Part shown: positions 1 through 9,508 of the stretch, one piece after another | How the letters are laid out: the number at the start of each line of letters is the position of its first letter | Position numbering within the stretch: position 1 is the first letter of the stretch | Assembly (NCBI GenBank): GCA_015179045.1 | Contig: WHUZ01000046.1 | Location: 124,001 to 188,000, forward strand | Source of the DNA: Kalaharituber pfeilii | Lineage: Eukaryota; Ascomycota; Pezizomycetes; Pezizales; Pezizaceae | Reading direction: 5' to 3' | DNA: 64,000 bases | Position numbers and translations under genes: made by a program | The notes under the pieces: model-generated | What the model saw: only the letters and a program-made list of their open reading frames with translations | Databases searched by the model: none | What the model was told of the DNA's origin: nothing

Positions 1-4
1 CTTC

Positions 5-1030
5 ATGACGCCATCAACTAGCGCTACGTCTCAGAACTCTGCCTCGATCCTCGATCGGTTCACTATGCCTCCTGAGTTGCGATCGTACTTCCAGGACCTA
101 CAGAGCACTGTACAACAACTCCATACTACAGTTGCTACCCTCCGCTCAGCGACTCCCACCTCAGGCTCCACTGCTACTGACCATGCACCGAAGACCAAGG
201 CACCGGACATTTTTACAGGGAACCGGTCGAAGCTTCGCTCCTTCCTTTCACAGATCTATCTCTACATCGCAGTGCATCCCCACGAGTTTCCTACCGAACG
301 ATCGAAGGTTCTCTACGCCGCCTCATTCCTCAAGGGTGCCGCCTTTCTGTGGTTTGAGCCTCACCTCCGCACCCTGCATCAGCACACTCCCTCAGCGCTT
401 TTGGACAATTTCGACGCCTTCTGTCAAGCACTACAACAGACCTACGGCGATATTGACACTCGCGCCAATGCGGAAAGAGCGATTGAACGCCTGCGACAAG
501 TCGGTTCTGCGGCAGACTATGCATCACGCTTTCAGCAACTCACTTCGTTCCTTAATTGGAATGAAGAGGCACTCATCCGGAGATTCTATAGGGGCCTTAA
601 GGATAGGGTTAAGGATGAACTAGTTAAGGAAGAACGTCCCAAGCAGCTTTCTGAACTAATTGAAAAGGCCGTACGCATAGATAACCGCTTGTTCGAACGA
701 AATCGAGAATTCCGTACCTCTGAGTGGGCATCGAAGACCAACCGATCTGATCCTGAGCCAATGGATCTCTCCGCAGTTAGTACTAAGCCTGCTCCCCAGC
801 GTACCCCTACTAATCGTGATCTCTCGCCACAAGAACGTGCTCGCCGGCTTAAGTACAAACTCTGCCTTCTCTGTGCCAAACCAGGACACAAAGCTGCTGA
901 ATGTCGATCCAATACTCAGACTCAACAACCTAATACTAAGCAGGACCCAAAGAAGAAAGAGCGTGTCAATATCTCCTTCACTACTACAGCTGAGGACAGT
1001 TCGGGGAAAGAGCCAGCTCAGACGAACTAA
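5..1030 (+). CDS. gag: Gypsy Gag polyprotein (capsid and zinc knuckle)
   Basis: This 341-residue ORF is the structural Gag of the Gypsy element and would build the cytoplasmic virus-like particle that packages the RNA. A capsid-type retrotransposon Gag region covers roughly residues 65-235, including an FLKGAAFLWFEPHL stretch and a YYRGLKD-like motif (RFYRGLKDRVKDEL). A CCHC zinc knuckle, CLLCAKPGHKAAEC, lies near residues 287-300 and would bind the genomic RNA. A short gap of about 125 bp separates it from pol, which is in another frame, as is common in this group. The first ATG lies only five bases inside the window, so an upstream start cannot be excluded. The ORF has no internal stop. Confidence 0.88.
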   Translation: MTPSTSATSQNSASILDRFTMPPELRSYFQDLQSTVQQLHTTVATLRSATPTSGSTATDHAPKTKAPDIFTGNRSKLRSFLSQIYLYIAVHPHEFPTERSKVLYAASFLKGAAFLWFEPHLRTLHQHTPSALLDNFDAFCQALQQTYGDIDTRANAERAIERLRQVGSAADYASRFQQLTSFLNWNEEALIRRFYRGLKDRVKDELVKEERPKQLSELIEKAVRIDNRLFERNREFRTSEWASKTNRSDPEPMDLSAVSTKPAPQRTPTNRDLSPQERARRLKYKLCLLCAKPGHKAAECRSNTQTQQPNTKQDPKKKERVNISFTTTAEDSSGKEPAQTN

Positions 1031-1155
1031 ACCGCCCTGCTCTGAGCTTAACCGAGGGCGATATTCTTCTTTATTATACCAGACCGACCTCCGACTCTCA
1101 TCTTATTGTCAATGGTTTACTCCGTTCTAGTTCTGTTTGTACTCCTGTTACTATT

Positions 1156-3150
1156 ATGATTGATTGTGGTGCTTCGTCAAATTTCATAAACCGCTCCTTT
1201 ATTGACAGATATCCTATACCACTCCTTCGCCACCCTACACCTATTGATCTTAATGTAATTGATGGTTCTTCTATTTCGTCTGGTTCTGTTACTCATTATA
1301 CTGTGCCTATAACCCTGTCTATTCACTCACATTCTGAGAATGTCCCTTTGCATGTTATTCCAATGAAGGATTATGATATTGTTTTAGGTATTCCTTGGTT
1401 GCGTTTGCACAATCCTGTTATCAATTGGGCCAAAGATGAGGTTGACTTTACTTCTGCATTCTGTCATTCACGTTGCCTGCCACCCTTGAATATTTCTTCG
1501 TTGTCTACTACTCCTTCAGTTTCTCATTCTGAGTCTTCTTGTATGCCGAATCCATTGAATATCTCGTTTGTGTCAGCTCCTGCTTTTCACCGCTTAGCTA
1601 GACCCCGCCGGAAATGTTCAGATTCAGATTCGGAGATAGTTCAGGGCCTTGTCATCGCTACATTGGATACGCCTAATAAGACAAAGGTTACTCCTATCAT
1701 CCCAGAGGAATATAAGCGCTTTTCTCGCATCTTTTCAGCCACAGAAGCAGCTGTCTTACCTCAGCATCAGCCCTGGGACCACAAGATTCCTCTACAACCT
1801 GGCACGCATCCTCCGTTCGGTCCGATTTATGCGCTTTCAGAAACCGAACTGCAAGCCCTACGAGAATACTTGGATGAGAACTTAGCAAAAGGGTTTATTC
1901 GTCAGTCGTCGTCTCCTGCTGGTGCACCAATATTGTTTACTAAGAAGAAGGATGGAAGCCTGCGTTTATGTGTTGACTACCGAGGGCTAAATCGAATCAC
2001 AGTAAAGAACCGCTACCCTATACCGCTGATATCAGAGCTCCTAGACCGTGTACGCGGGGCAAAATACTTTACGAAAATCGATTTGCGAGGGGCATATAAC
2101 TTGATACGAATTGCTGAAGGCGATGAATGGAAAACGGCGTTCAGAACACGATATGGACACTATGAGTATACAGTTATGCCTTTTGGACTAACGAACGCCC
2201 CGGCATCATTCCAAGCATTGGTGAACGATATCCTTCGGTCATACCTCGACTATTTTGTTGTTGCCTTCCTCGATGACATCCTGATCTTCTCGAATACTCT
2301 TGAGGAACATAAAGTTCACGTTACCAAGGTATTAGAGAAGCTTGATGAACACAACCTCTTTGTGAAGCTTGAAAAATGCTCATTCCATGCCAAAGAGGTG
2401 GAATTCTTGGGATACGTCATTAGTAGAGAAGGAATAAAGATGGATACAAGCAAGGTTGAATCAGTCATAACCTGGCCGACTCCTACGTGTGTTAAGGATA
2501 TCATGTCATTTTTAGGATTTGCAAACTTCTACCGCCGGTTCATACCACACTACAGCAGTATCATCGCACCGCTTACTCGCCTACTCAGGAAAGATGCTTC
2601 GTTTACATGGACCGATGACTGTCAAAGAGCATTCGAGGCTATTAAGCAGTCCTTCGCTACAGCAGTGGTCTTAAGACATTTTGATCCTGAATTACCTGCT
2701 GTTGTCGAAACCGATGCTTCTGACTTCGCTATCGGTGCCTGCCTGTCCCAATACGATACTGAAGCAAAGACTCTTCGCCCCATTGCGTTCTATAGCCGAA
2801 AGCTACTCCCCGCAGAAGCGAACTATGAGATACATGATAAGGAGCTATTAGCTATAGTTGCCGCCCTCAGAGAATGGAGAGTTTATCTAGAAGGGGCTAA
2901 GCATCAGATACAGATCTACTCTGACCACCAGAACCTTCAGTCATTTACCTCCACGAAAGTCTTGAATCGAAGACAGGCCCGCTGGTCAGAAATGCTAGCC
3001 TCATATGATTTTGTTATTGTCCATCGCCCTGGTGCGGCTAACTCGCAAGCAGATGCACTATCCGACGACCCGACTACCAAGATCCTACCGCGAAGCAAGA
3101 GCACTGTTTGCTTAAACCCCATCAGCTTATACTTGCTGCGGTTGAGCTGA
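1156..3150 (+). CDS. pol: Gypsy Pol: protease, reverse transcriptase, RNase H
   Basis: This 664-residue ORF carries the first three Pol domains. The aspartic protease has DCGASSNF near residues 3-10. The reverse transcriptase spans about residues 215-430 and shows the catalytic FLDD box (VVAFLDDILIFS). The Ty3-type RNase H follows with acidic residues in ETDASDFAIG, HDKELLAI and IYSDHQN. The ORF ends soon after the RNase H, in ADALS followed by unrelated residues; integrase continues in another frame from about 3108. A small indel near 3105-3150 is the simplest reason, although programmed shifting cannot be ruled out from sequence alone. Confidence 0.88.
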   Translation: MIDCGASSNFINRSFIDRYPIPLLRHPTPIDLNVIDGSSISSGSVTHYTVPITLSIHSHSENVPLHVIPMKDYDIVLGIPWLRLHNPVINWAKDEVDFTSAFCHSRCLPPLNISSLSTTPSVSHSESSCMPNPLNISFVSAPAFHRLARPRRKCSDSDSEIVQGLVIATLDTPNKTKVTPIIPEEYKRFSRIFSATEAAVLPQHQPWDHKIPLQPGTHPPFGPIYALSETELQALREYLDENLAKGFIRQSSSPAGAPILFTKKKDGSLRLCVDYRGLNRITVKNRYPIPLISELLDRVRGAKYFTKIDLRGAYNLIRIAEGDEWKTAFRTRYGHYEYTVMPFGLTNAPASFQALVNDILRSYLDYFVVAFLDDILIFSNTLEEHKVHVTKVLEKLDEHNLFVKLEKCSFHAKEVEFLGYVISREGIKMDTSKVESVITWPTPTCVKDIMSFLGFANFYRRFIPHYSSIIAPLTRLLRKDASFTWTDDCQRAFEAIKQSFATAVVLRHFDPELPAVVETDASDFAIGACLSQYDTEAKTLRPIAFYSRKLLPAEANYEIHDKELLAIVAALREWRVYLEGAKHQIQIYSDHQNLQSFTSTKVLNRRQARWSEMLASYDFVIVHRPGAANSQADALSDDPTTKILPRSKSTVCLNPISLYLLRLS

Positions 3151-4505
3151 GGAATACTGCGGTTGAAAAGGATAGTAGTATACTGCAGAAAATTAAGGAA
3201 GCATATGAGCAGGACCCATCTTGTGCTAAGTTAAAGTCAGAGCTCACCTCAGGCACAGCGCCTAAGTTTCGACTGCGTGCATACTCTCTACGTGATGATC
3301 TTATTCTCTTTAATGGGCTAATCTTTGTGCCAGATAATAAGGGCCTAAAGGTGGAAATTATTCGGATGCACCATGATACACCTACAGCAGGACACCCCGG
3401 CCAAGCGAAGACACTAGAACTGATCTCCAGAAACTTCTTTTTCCCTCGTATGGGACAGTTCGTGGAAACGTACATTCGAACATGCGAGACTTGTGGAAGA
3501 TCCAAGGCATCAAGACAGCAACCCTTTGCCCCGGAGCTAGCTCAACTCTACCTCAAGCATGTATTCGTTCATCACGGTATTCCGAAAGAGATCGTTACAG
3601 ATCGTGGAGCAGTATTCGCCTCGAACTTTACTCGCTCACTATGTCAAGCCGCCAATATCGACCAGCAACTCTCAACAGCTTATCATCCACAAACCGATGG
3701 TCAGACCGAGCGTGTGAATCAGATTCTCGAGCAGTACCTTCGAGCATACTGCAACTATCAGCAAGACAATTGGGTTGAACTCCTACCATTAGCTCAGTTT
3801 GCCTACAATAATGCTGAACAAAGCAGTATCAAATGCTCACCCTTTTACGCGAACTACGGCTACCACCCAACTCTCAACGTCTCGCTGGAAGCATCTGCGA
3901 AATCTCCTGCAGTCGATGAACGGGTTCAAGAGCTACGTTCCCTACATTGCCTCTTACAGCACGAAATGAAGTTTGCCCAGCAACTGCAAGCCCAGTACTA
4001 CAATCGCGATGTACGCCCAGAGCCTGAAATCAAAGAAGGTGATCGAGTTTGGCTTATTCGAAGGCACATAAAAACGAACCGACCCTCCGAGAAGCTCGAC
4101 TATAAGAAATTGGGACCATTCGAAGTGGAAAAGGTGATCAGCCCAGTAGCCTACAAGTTAAGACTACCCTCATCAATGCACATTCATCCAGTCTTTCATG
4201 TCTCGCTGCTGGAAAAGGCTACCACTGATAATACACTCAGAGAAGAACAACCTGCACCGCCGCCTATCATCATTGAGGGTGAAGCATACTGGGAAGTTGA
4301 AGAGGTGGTCAACAGCCGCAGACGTGGGAAGAAGCTGGAGTATGAGGTTAAGTGGAAAGGTTACCCACATCATGACAACACTTGGGAACCGGCTCAAGGC
4401 CTTAAGAGCATACAAGGAATGATTAACCAATTCCACGAGAAGTACCCTGACAAGCCCGGCCCCACAAAGCCAAAAAGGGGGGGGAAAGGCTCCGCCGCTC
4501 AGTGA
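3108..4505 (+). pseudogene. Gypsy integrase and chromodomain, core deleted
   Basis: This ORF would normally insert the cDNA and target it to marked chromatin. The zinc-binding HHCC region is present (HHDTPTAGHPG, then CETCGRSK). The core shows VTDRGAVFASNF and the glutamate in HPQTDGQTERVNQILEQYL. Between RQQPFAP and ELAQLYLKHVF, around nucleotides 3525-3545, the family normally has about 55-65 residues that contain the first catalytic aspartate; these are absent here. A chromodomain closes the protein (YWEVEEVVNSRR, YEVKWKGYP, NTWEPAQGL). The ORF lacks a good ATG of its own and probably was read as part of pol. The deletion predicts a catalytically dead integrase. Confidence 0.85.
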
Positions 4506-4672
4506 TAACCTGTCTTTTCTTGTCGTCTGTTACCCTGAATTTGTGCTATTACGAGTGTTCTTGTTTACTTATTGCATGTCATTCGCTCATGTGTTTTCTA
4601 TGCTCCATCGTCATGTCATTCTCTTGTGTATTCCCTATATTCTACACCACGGCCTGATCAGGAGCTCAGGCT

Positions 4673-4685
4673 AGAAGAGGGGAGA
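4673..4685 (+). other. Polypurine tract of the Gypsy element
   Basis: The purine run AGAAGAGGGGAGA sits four bases before the TGTCATG start of the 3' LTR, the expected position for the plus-strand primer. Confidence 0.65.
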
Positions 4686-4688
4686 TAC

Positions 4689-5105
4689 TGTCATGCCGCA
4701 ATAGGAAATAACAGGGATTAGTTCTTGGTAACAACCATGCAGTGATCGACCCGAACCACAGAATGCTCTCGAACCGCCGCCATAGCTCTACATCATTCCA
4801 CATCATTCTACAACATTCTACAAGCACTCTTCTATGTCGTCATGTATGTTTCTATTTCCATCTGTCTTCTTCTATGTCGTCATGTCCAAGTTCATGCAAT
4901 ACTCGTACCTGCTACTTCTGTTCACTCTCTCTCGTCTATATATACCTCCTCTACCCGCCTGTATGTAGTCTCCACTGGTCAACGTACGCTCATTCTCTCT
5001 TCTACCTTGTCCCTCTCTGTTCCTGCTGTCTCGTAGCACCCGCGATCGTGCCTTCGCCTACTGATCCCAGCATCGCCCTTACACGTCTACATGCGCAATC
5101 TAACA
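4689..5105 (+). repeat. 3' LTR of the Gypsy element
   Basis: The LTR begins TGTCATGCCGC right after the polypurine tract. A TATA-like TATATATACC lies near 4936. The end is placed at the CA of CAATCTAACA near 5105 because it gives a TG...CA repeat of about 417 bp; without the 5' LTR this is a guess. Confidence 0.5.
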
Positions 5106-6030
5106 GCGTTCCAGAAGCTATTGAGTTGGTAGGGCGGAAAATTGAATATCTCGAACCCAAGAGACAAGATCAGCAACTCCAGCCCAACATAGCTGAATTT
5201 ATTCCCATTTTCCCCTTGACATACTCTCCATCTGTACCTACCGCCACATGGGTTTACCCTTTTTTCATACAAGCATATTTTCGGGATAAGCCTACCCGCC
5301 CTCTGGCTTTGTAACGGGCGGGGTTGTCGTTTTTCCCACCTGGAGAACCACGAAACGAGTAGCTATAGGCAGAGAGGTATATGGTTAGAGCATACCAACA
5401 TACATGAAGGTAAACGCATATAATGAACAGGGTCGAGGAGGGGAGCACCTCTTCAAGGTCAGCTGGCAGATACAAGTAAGCTGCCATCGTGTGCTGACGG
5501 AGGACACCGTCAGAGTAGAAAGTGCAGGATTATAAGTGGGAGGTTTGAAGAAATGTTTTCTATTTCTTGCTTTAGGAAAACACTACTACATACTCTGATA
5601 CCAACGCCACTAAACTCATGAAAATAAACCAAAGAGGAACCAGAAAATCACCATAATACAAAACCCAGCATCAATTCCCACCATCGTTCCGCTGGCACCA
5701 GCGAGAGGTAGGAGGTTTACGGCATCATGGCGGGCCAGCAGCCACAAAGGACCATGGGATTGGTCACCTGTGTTCGGGGGACGCTCACAAGAGGGACTTC
5801 ACAATTCCACAAACTCCTCCTCGCACCCGCTGACTCACGGTCATGCGCACCCGATCAGCTACCATAACAGTCCCAACATCTTCCCGCAGGGTCATCCCCA
5901 CATTAGAGGCCGTAGCAGTTACATGACTTGGAGTCAAGAAGTTATTCACGATTTCTAGTGCCATCACAGTTACTAGTGACTTGAGGAGGGATCAATTGGC
6001 ATTTGACCGAGGAGCAGAAGAGGCACACAC
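5106..6030. other. Non-coding stretch; possible LTR remnant
   Basis: I see no supported gene. At 5310 the sequence TGTAACGGGC resembles the LTR starts at 53658 and 63804, so part of 5310-5510 may be a solo LTR relic, but no matching end or target duplication was found. The rest has no feature that I can name. Confidence 0.3.
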
Positions 6031-6319
6031 GTATGAGGAGTGATTTTTTTTTTTTTTTTCTTTTTTTTTTTTTTTATATCAGTACTCGCATGCCGCCCTA
6101 TGGGCTATGGCGAGGTTTAGATTTAAAAGAAAGAAAAGTAATAACTAAGAACATGTAGTGCCCGTGGTGCTCATACGTGATGCGGGTTGAAGGGCCAGTA
6201 TGTCTGTCCTACTTCCGTCCTCTTTCCCGTTCATACTGGTCCGTCCTCAGCCAACGTCCTCCGAGCCTCACTCTCCCAACCTCGATGGGGCTCTCCAGGT
6301 ATACAACAACCGAACTGGT

Positions 6320-6388
6320 GGTTGCCCTGCCTTGGCGAACAGCTGCACGCGGGGTCATGTGATATAAAAAAAATAAAAAAAAAAAAAA
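6320..6388 (+). mobile_element. Tail-only LINE insertion, type B (69 bp)
   Basis: Only tail B (CCCTGCCTTGGCGAAC...) and poly(A) are present, flanked by ACCGAACTGGT at 6309-6319 and 6389-6399. It lies inside the half-LINE at 6044-7389. Confidence 0.9.
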
Positions 6389-6399
6389 ACCGAACTGGT

Positions 6400-7212
6400 C
6401 TTGCCTTCGTCAACCAGTTGATTCTTCTTCCTCAGCCATCGAATCCCCACCGTCTTGCCTATGTCCTTGTGGTCGGCCTCCAGCCATTTCCGGACCTTGC
6501 TAAAGTCTTTTCTTAATTGCAACTCCGTGTACGACGATGCCGTTTGCGGAGGTGTTGGCATCGGGAGTGGTGGGGGAGGAGGACTTGGGGGGGCGGGGAG
6601 GGGTGATGGGTTTTTTGGTAGGGCCTGGGGAGGGATTGGGGCTTTATGTGGTCGTGGTAGTGTCGACTGGGGGGGTGGAGGCGATCTTTTTTGCCTCCTC
6701 ATCGCTGAGTTGGGGTTTGATCGCGTATTGGTCCCCGGGGGACTGCACCTTTCCTTTGCGCTTTTTATTTTGTCGTGGCGGAGGTGGTGGCAAAGGTGTT
6801 GTGGGGATAGGGGTGGGGGCGTGGGGTGCCTTTGAGGGCACTGCGTCGGTGGTCGGCTCCTCCGAGTGCACCGTGATGATGGTGCTGAAGCCTAAGGGGG
6901 CGGGAGGGTCCTCGTCTGGACCTGCTTCAAAGCAGATTTCGTCGTATTCGTCTTCATCAAATTCTACCTCTAGGAACGCCCCCTTTTTTAGGCCATGATC
7001 GCTTTTCATGGTTCTTCTCCACCTTGCTGCTAGTAGTATGCCCCAATCGAGGTCGATCTTTTCCAGCGAGTGTTTGATGGTCTCCCACGGGGGAGGTTCT
7101 GTCCTCTTTGTCTCTGTGAACGGCATTTGTTGTTTCGCGGTCTCCAATTGGTTCTTGGCGCGGCTTGGTGTGGCAACGGGGTTGATGCGCTGAAAATTCC
7201 CAGAAATTTCAC
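6400..7212 (-). pseudogene. ORF1-like RRM protein remnant of the half-LINE
   Basis: Two overlapping frames carry a LINE ORF1-like protein. The upstream part holds an acidic region, then a basic KKRKGK motif and the family motif LSDEEAKKI; a proline-rich linker and a frameshift follow near 6650-6700. The downstream frame has the start of the RRM-like domain (LRKDFSKVRKWLEA, TVGIRWLRKK), which is cut by the insertion at 6320-6388 and continues to about 6180. The same domain order is seen at 50667-51617. The protein would be the RNA-binding chaperone of a LINE. The frameshift and insertion make this copy non-functional. Confidence 0.7.
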
Positions 7213-7342
7213 CCTCGGGGGAAATTTGTAGTGTCAGGTATTTGGGAATAAAAGTTAGACCAAAAGACTCAGCTCGCTGAGGGCTTTCGATCTATGTGGT
7301 TTTCGCTGGGGGGGGCGTTGTGGTTGTGGAGTCGCTTCCAAA

Positions 7343-7396
7343 CACTCGTCCTGGTATGAACACTCGTCCTGGTATGAACACTCGTCCTGGTATGAG
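7343..7396. repeat. 18-bp unit repeated three times at a 5' insertion junction
   Basis: The unit CACTCGTCCTGGTATGAA occurs three times head to tail, the last with one change. It joins the leader's start (CACTCGTCCT on this strand) to GGTATGA of the target duplication, so the array sits exactly on the 5' junction of the half-LINE. Confidence 0.85.
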
Positions 7397-7743
7397 GACT
7401 GAGTTGGTCTACCCTCGGCCGGCCTCGACGGCAACTGCGATGAATATAGTCTGGCTGCACTACCCCTCAACGATGAATAACGGTTCTCGTGCTCACGGGT
7501 TCCGACTAGCACGAAGGAACATCGCTGCGGTCTCAATGTCCAGTAGTAGCGCATCCTTAGCACATTAGCGACGAAAAAAGGTAAGCCCCGACTAAGCTAG
7601 CGGCAGAGCATGTTGCAGATGTCCACCTCGCCCGGAGTAAGAACATTAATTCATATACTAGATCAATAGGGGTACTCAGACACAGAAAGCTTTGGCTATT
7701 TTTGCGTATCCGGACTTTTAAGCGCGATTTCGGTCTCCGGATC

Positions 7744-8025
7744 TTTTTTTTTTTTTTTTTTTCCCCATCAGTAACCCCGCTTATCTCTATCAACACCTGT
7801 GCAACTACTTCGTACCACAACAGCCCCTATCCAACAAAACAAAAACAAAAAGCCTGTCACTTTCAGAAGATACAGAGGACATAGGCAGCGGAAACCCAAT
7901 GCCCCAAGAGCAAAAATCAATCTGTCGTCCATTTCCTCCACATCCCTCCCCTTCCACTTTCTGCCCACCAATCTGAGTGACAGTCGGATTCTTAGCCCGA
8001 ACATCTGGTTGCACAGCAGTTTCGA
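7744..8025 (-). mobile_element. 5'-truncated half-LINE fragment, tail B-like
   Basis: The poly-T run at 7744 is followed by a diverged tail B. The body matches the 3' untranslated part of the 15712-17132 element (the GGGAGGGATGTGGAGGA and GTAGTTGCACAGGTG stretches on the minus strand). Short target duplications TCCGGATC (7736-7743) and TCCGGATA (8026-8033) flank it. Confidence 0.7.
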
Positions 8026-8033
8026 TCCGGATA

Positions 8034-9496
8034 ATCCGCGTTTATACAAGAGTTTGATTTGCAAGTTTCGTCTGTGAGAATTGGAGTGTTATTCAGAGCT
8101 TCACTCAAAATTTCTTTTTTAAAACAAGCTGTGACATTCAGCACCGAAATTTGTAGGACCGAATACCATTAATGTACTGCAGGGGTAGGAGGACCTAGGG
8201 CTTGATGGCAGAACTTCGGACCAAAAGCAAATTTGTTTCTTTTCCTGTGTCCGGGTCTACTATGGCTGCTTGCAAGTACCTGGCCAAAGGAAAAAAACAA
8301 ACCATTGAAACGTACAAACCCAGTTATCCGCATCATGCTTGATGGAATGAAAGTGCTTTTCCGATAGAAGCACTAGATAGATCCTGCTTATCGATAAAAA
8401 GAGAGCGTTTGAGACCCTTCTCGATCGCCCATGAGCACAATTCCAAAGACTGCACTTGCCCGCTCAAAAAGCTTTTCTCTGGATGCTGTCTGTTGCCTTT
8501 TTGAAGGCGGAGATGGACCGCAATGGACCGGAGTTTTGCCGGCTACTGTGTTTCACCACCTCTCGACGCACACTACCACTCGACGCACTTCCCACCAAAA
8601 CTGAGCGAATGAGAACCAGTATAGCCCCACGCTACTTTTCTATGCGCCTTTCAGGAGGCTTAAAGCAAGCATCATTCTTCAGATCCTGCATCTCTACTTT
8701 TAAAAAAAATAGTTATGAATGAATTATATCGCTGCACATTTTCACATAAGTCATGGCATATATTTTTGCAGTAAAATTGCATATATGGAAATCTACCCAC
8801 TGCACGTGCAATTAATTCAATAAACATATTTAAACATTTCATTTGGATAACCTATCCCTATGGAGATACACATGAATGGCATCAATATAATCCTTGAAGT
8901 AATTGTTGAGCCGTTCAAAATATTTTCATTCCCATAGAAATATTGCATATGAATAGTATCGGAAGAGCACCTGAAAATATTTATCAGCACGCCAATTATG
9001 CAATATATCAAAATGGACTGAATAAAATTAAGTGAATCAATATACAACTAGGAGAGGCCCTTTGATCACAATACAATTGCCATTGGTGTAATAGTGCTAA
9101 CAAAGAGTAGTATGTTCAGTCCGCTGAAATATTGTATGAGAATCACATACAAATAGATGCCAAGACATTGTTACAAATTTTGCGGTGCCATAATTCCTTG
9201 AGAATGCTTTCTTTCAGCAGGCAGAGGTGCTAAACATGAAGGACAAGGATTTATTTAGTGTCTTAGTGTCTCTCAATAGCGTTTTCGAAATTCTGCTCTA
9301 GTGGTTGAGGTACACGCTCTTCTGCGTGGCTAGTTTTGGTGGGAAAGTGCGTCGAATTGTGGTGTGCGTCGAGATGTGGTGAAACACAGTAGTGCGTACC
9401 ATTAAAACAATGCCGATGGTCATGAGATTATCCCATGGCCAATGACTAAAGGCGGTGCTGGAATTGGAAAGTACGAACCTATACGCAGACCCAGCA
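8034..9496. other. AT-rich stretch without recognisable features
   Basis: Only short unsupported ORFs occur here. The 8720-9260 part is markedly AT-rich. I recognise no gene, RNA or repeat. Confidence 0.4.
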
Positions 9497-9508
9497 CCAA
9501 CTGTGGCA

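Larger units (their letters stand above)
1..5105 (+). mobile_element. Ty3/Gypsy LTR retrotransposon with chromodomain, defective
   Basis: The order gag, protease, reverse transcriptase, RNase H, integrase, chromodomain, polypurine tract and 3' LTR defines a chromodomain Gypsy element. The 5' LTR and primer site lie left of the window. The element looks dead: pol changes frame near 3105-3150 and the integrase core has lost its first part. The right edge depends on where the LTR ends and is uncertain. Confidence 0.9.
6044..7389 (-). mobile_element. Half-LINE (ORF1-only), tail A, minus strand
   Basis: On the minus strand the element begins with the shared 5' leader (ending near 7389), encodes an ORF1-like protein and ends in tail A and a poly(A) run (poly-T at 6044-6076). 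Target duplications are GTATGAGGAGTGA at 6031-6043 and GTATGAGGACTGA at 7390-7402, which differ at one base. It has no reverse transcriptase. It is interrupted by a tail-only insertion at 6320-6388. Confidence 0.85.

Noticed and set aside
4742..5314. 190-codon ORF
   Set aside because: Falls mostly within the Gypsy 3' LTR and is low-complexity Ser/Tyr/Leu sequence; not a gene.
6537..6998. Gly-rich plus-strand ORFs over 6455-6998
   Set aside because: They are antisense to the proline-rich linker of the minus-strand ORF1; composition explains the open frame.
7343..7396. Short direct repeats that might suggest a CRISPR array
   Set aside because: The units are contiguous with no spacers, the host is a fungus, and the array is explained by the insertion junction.
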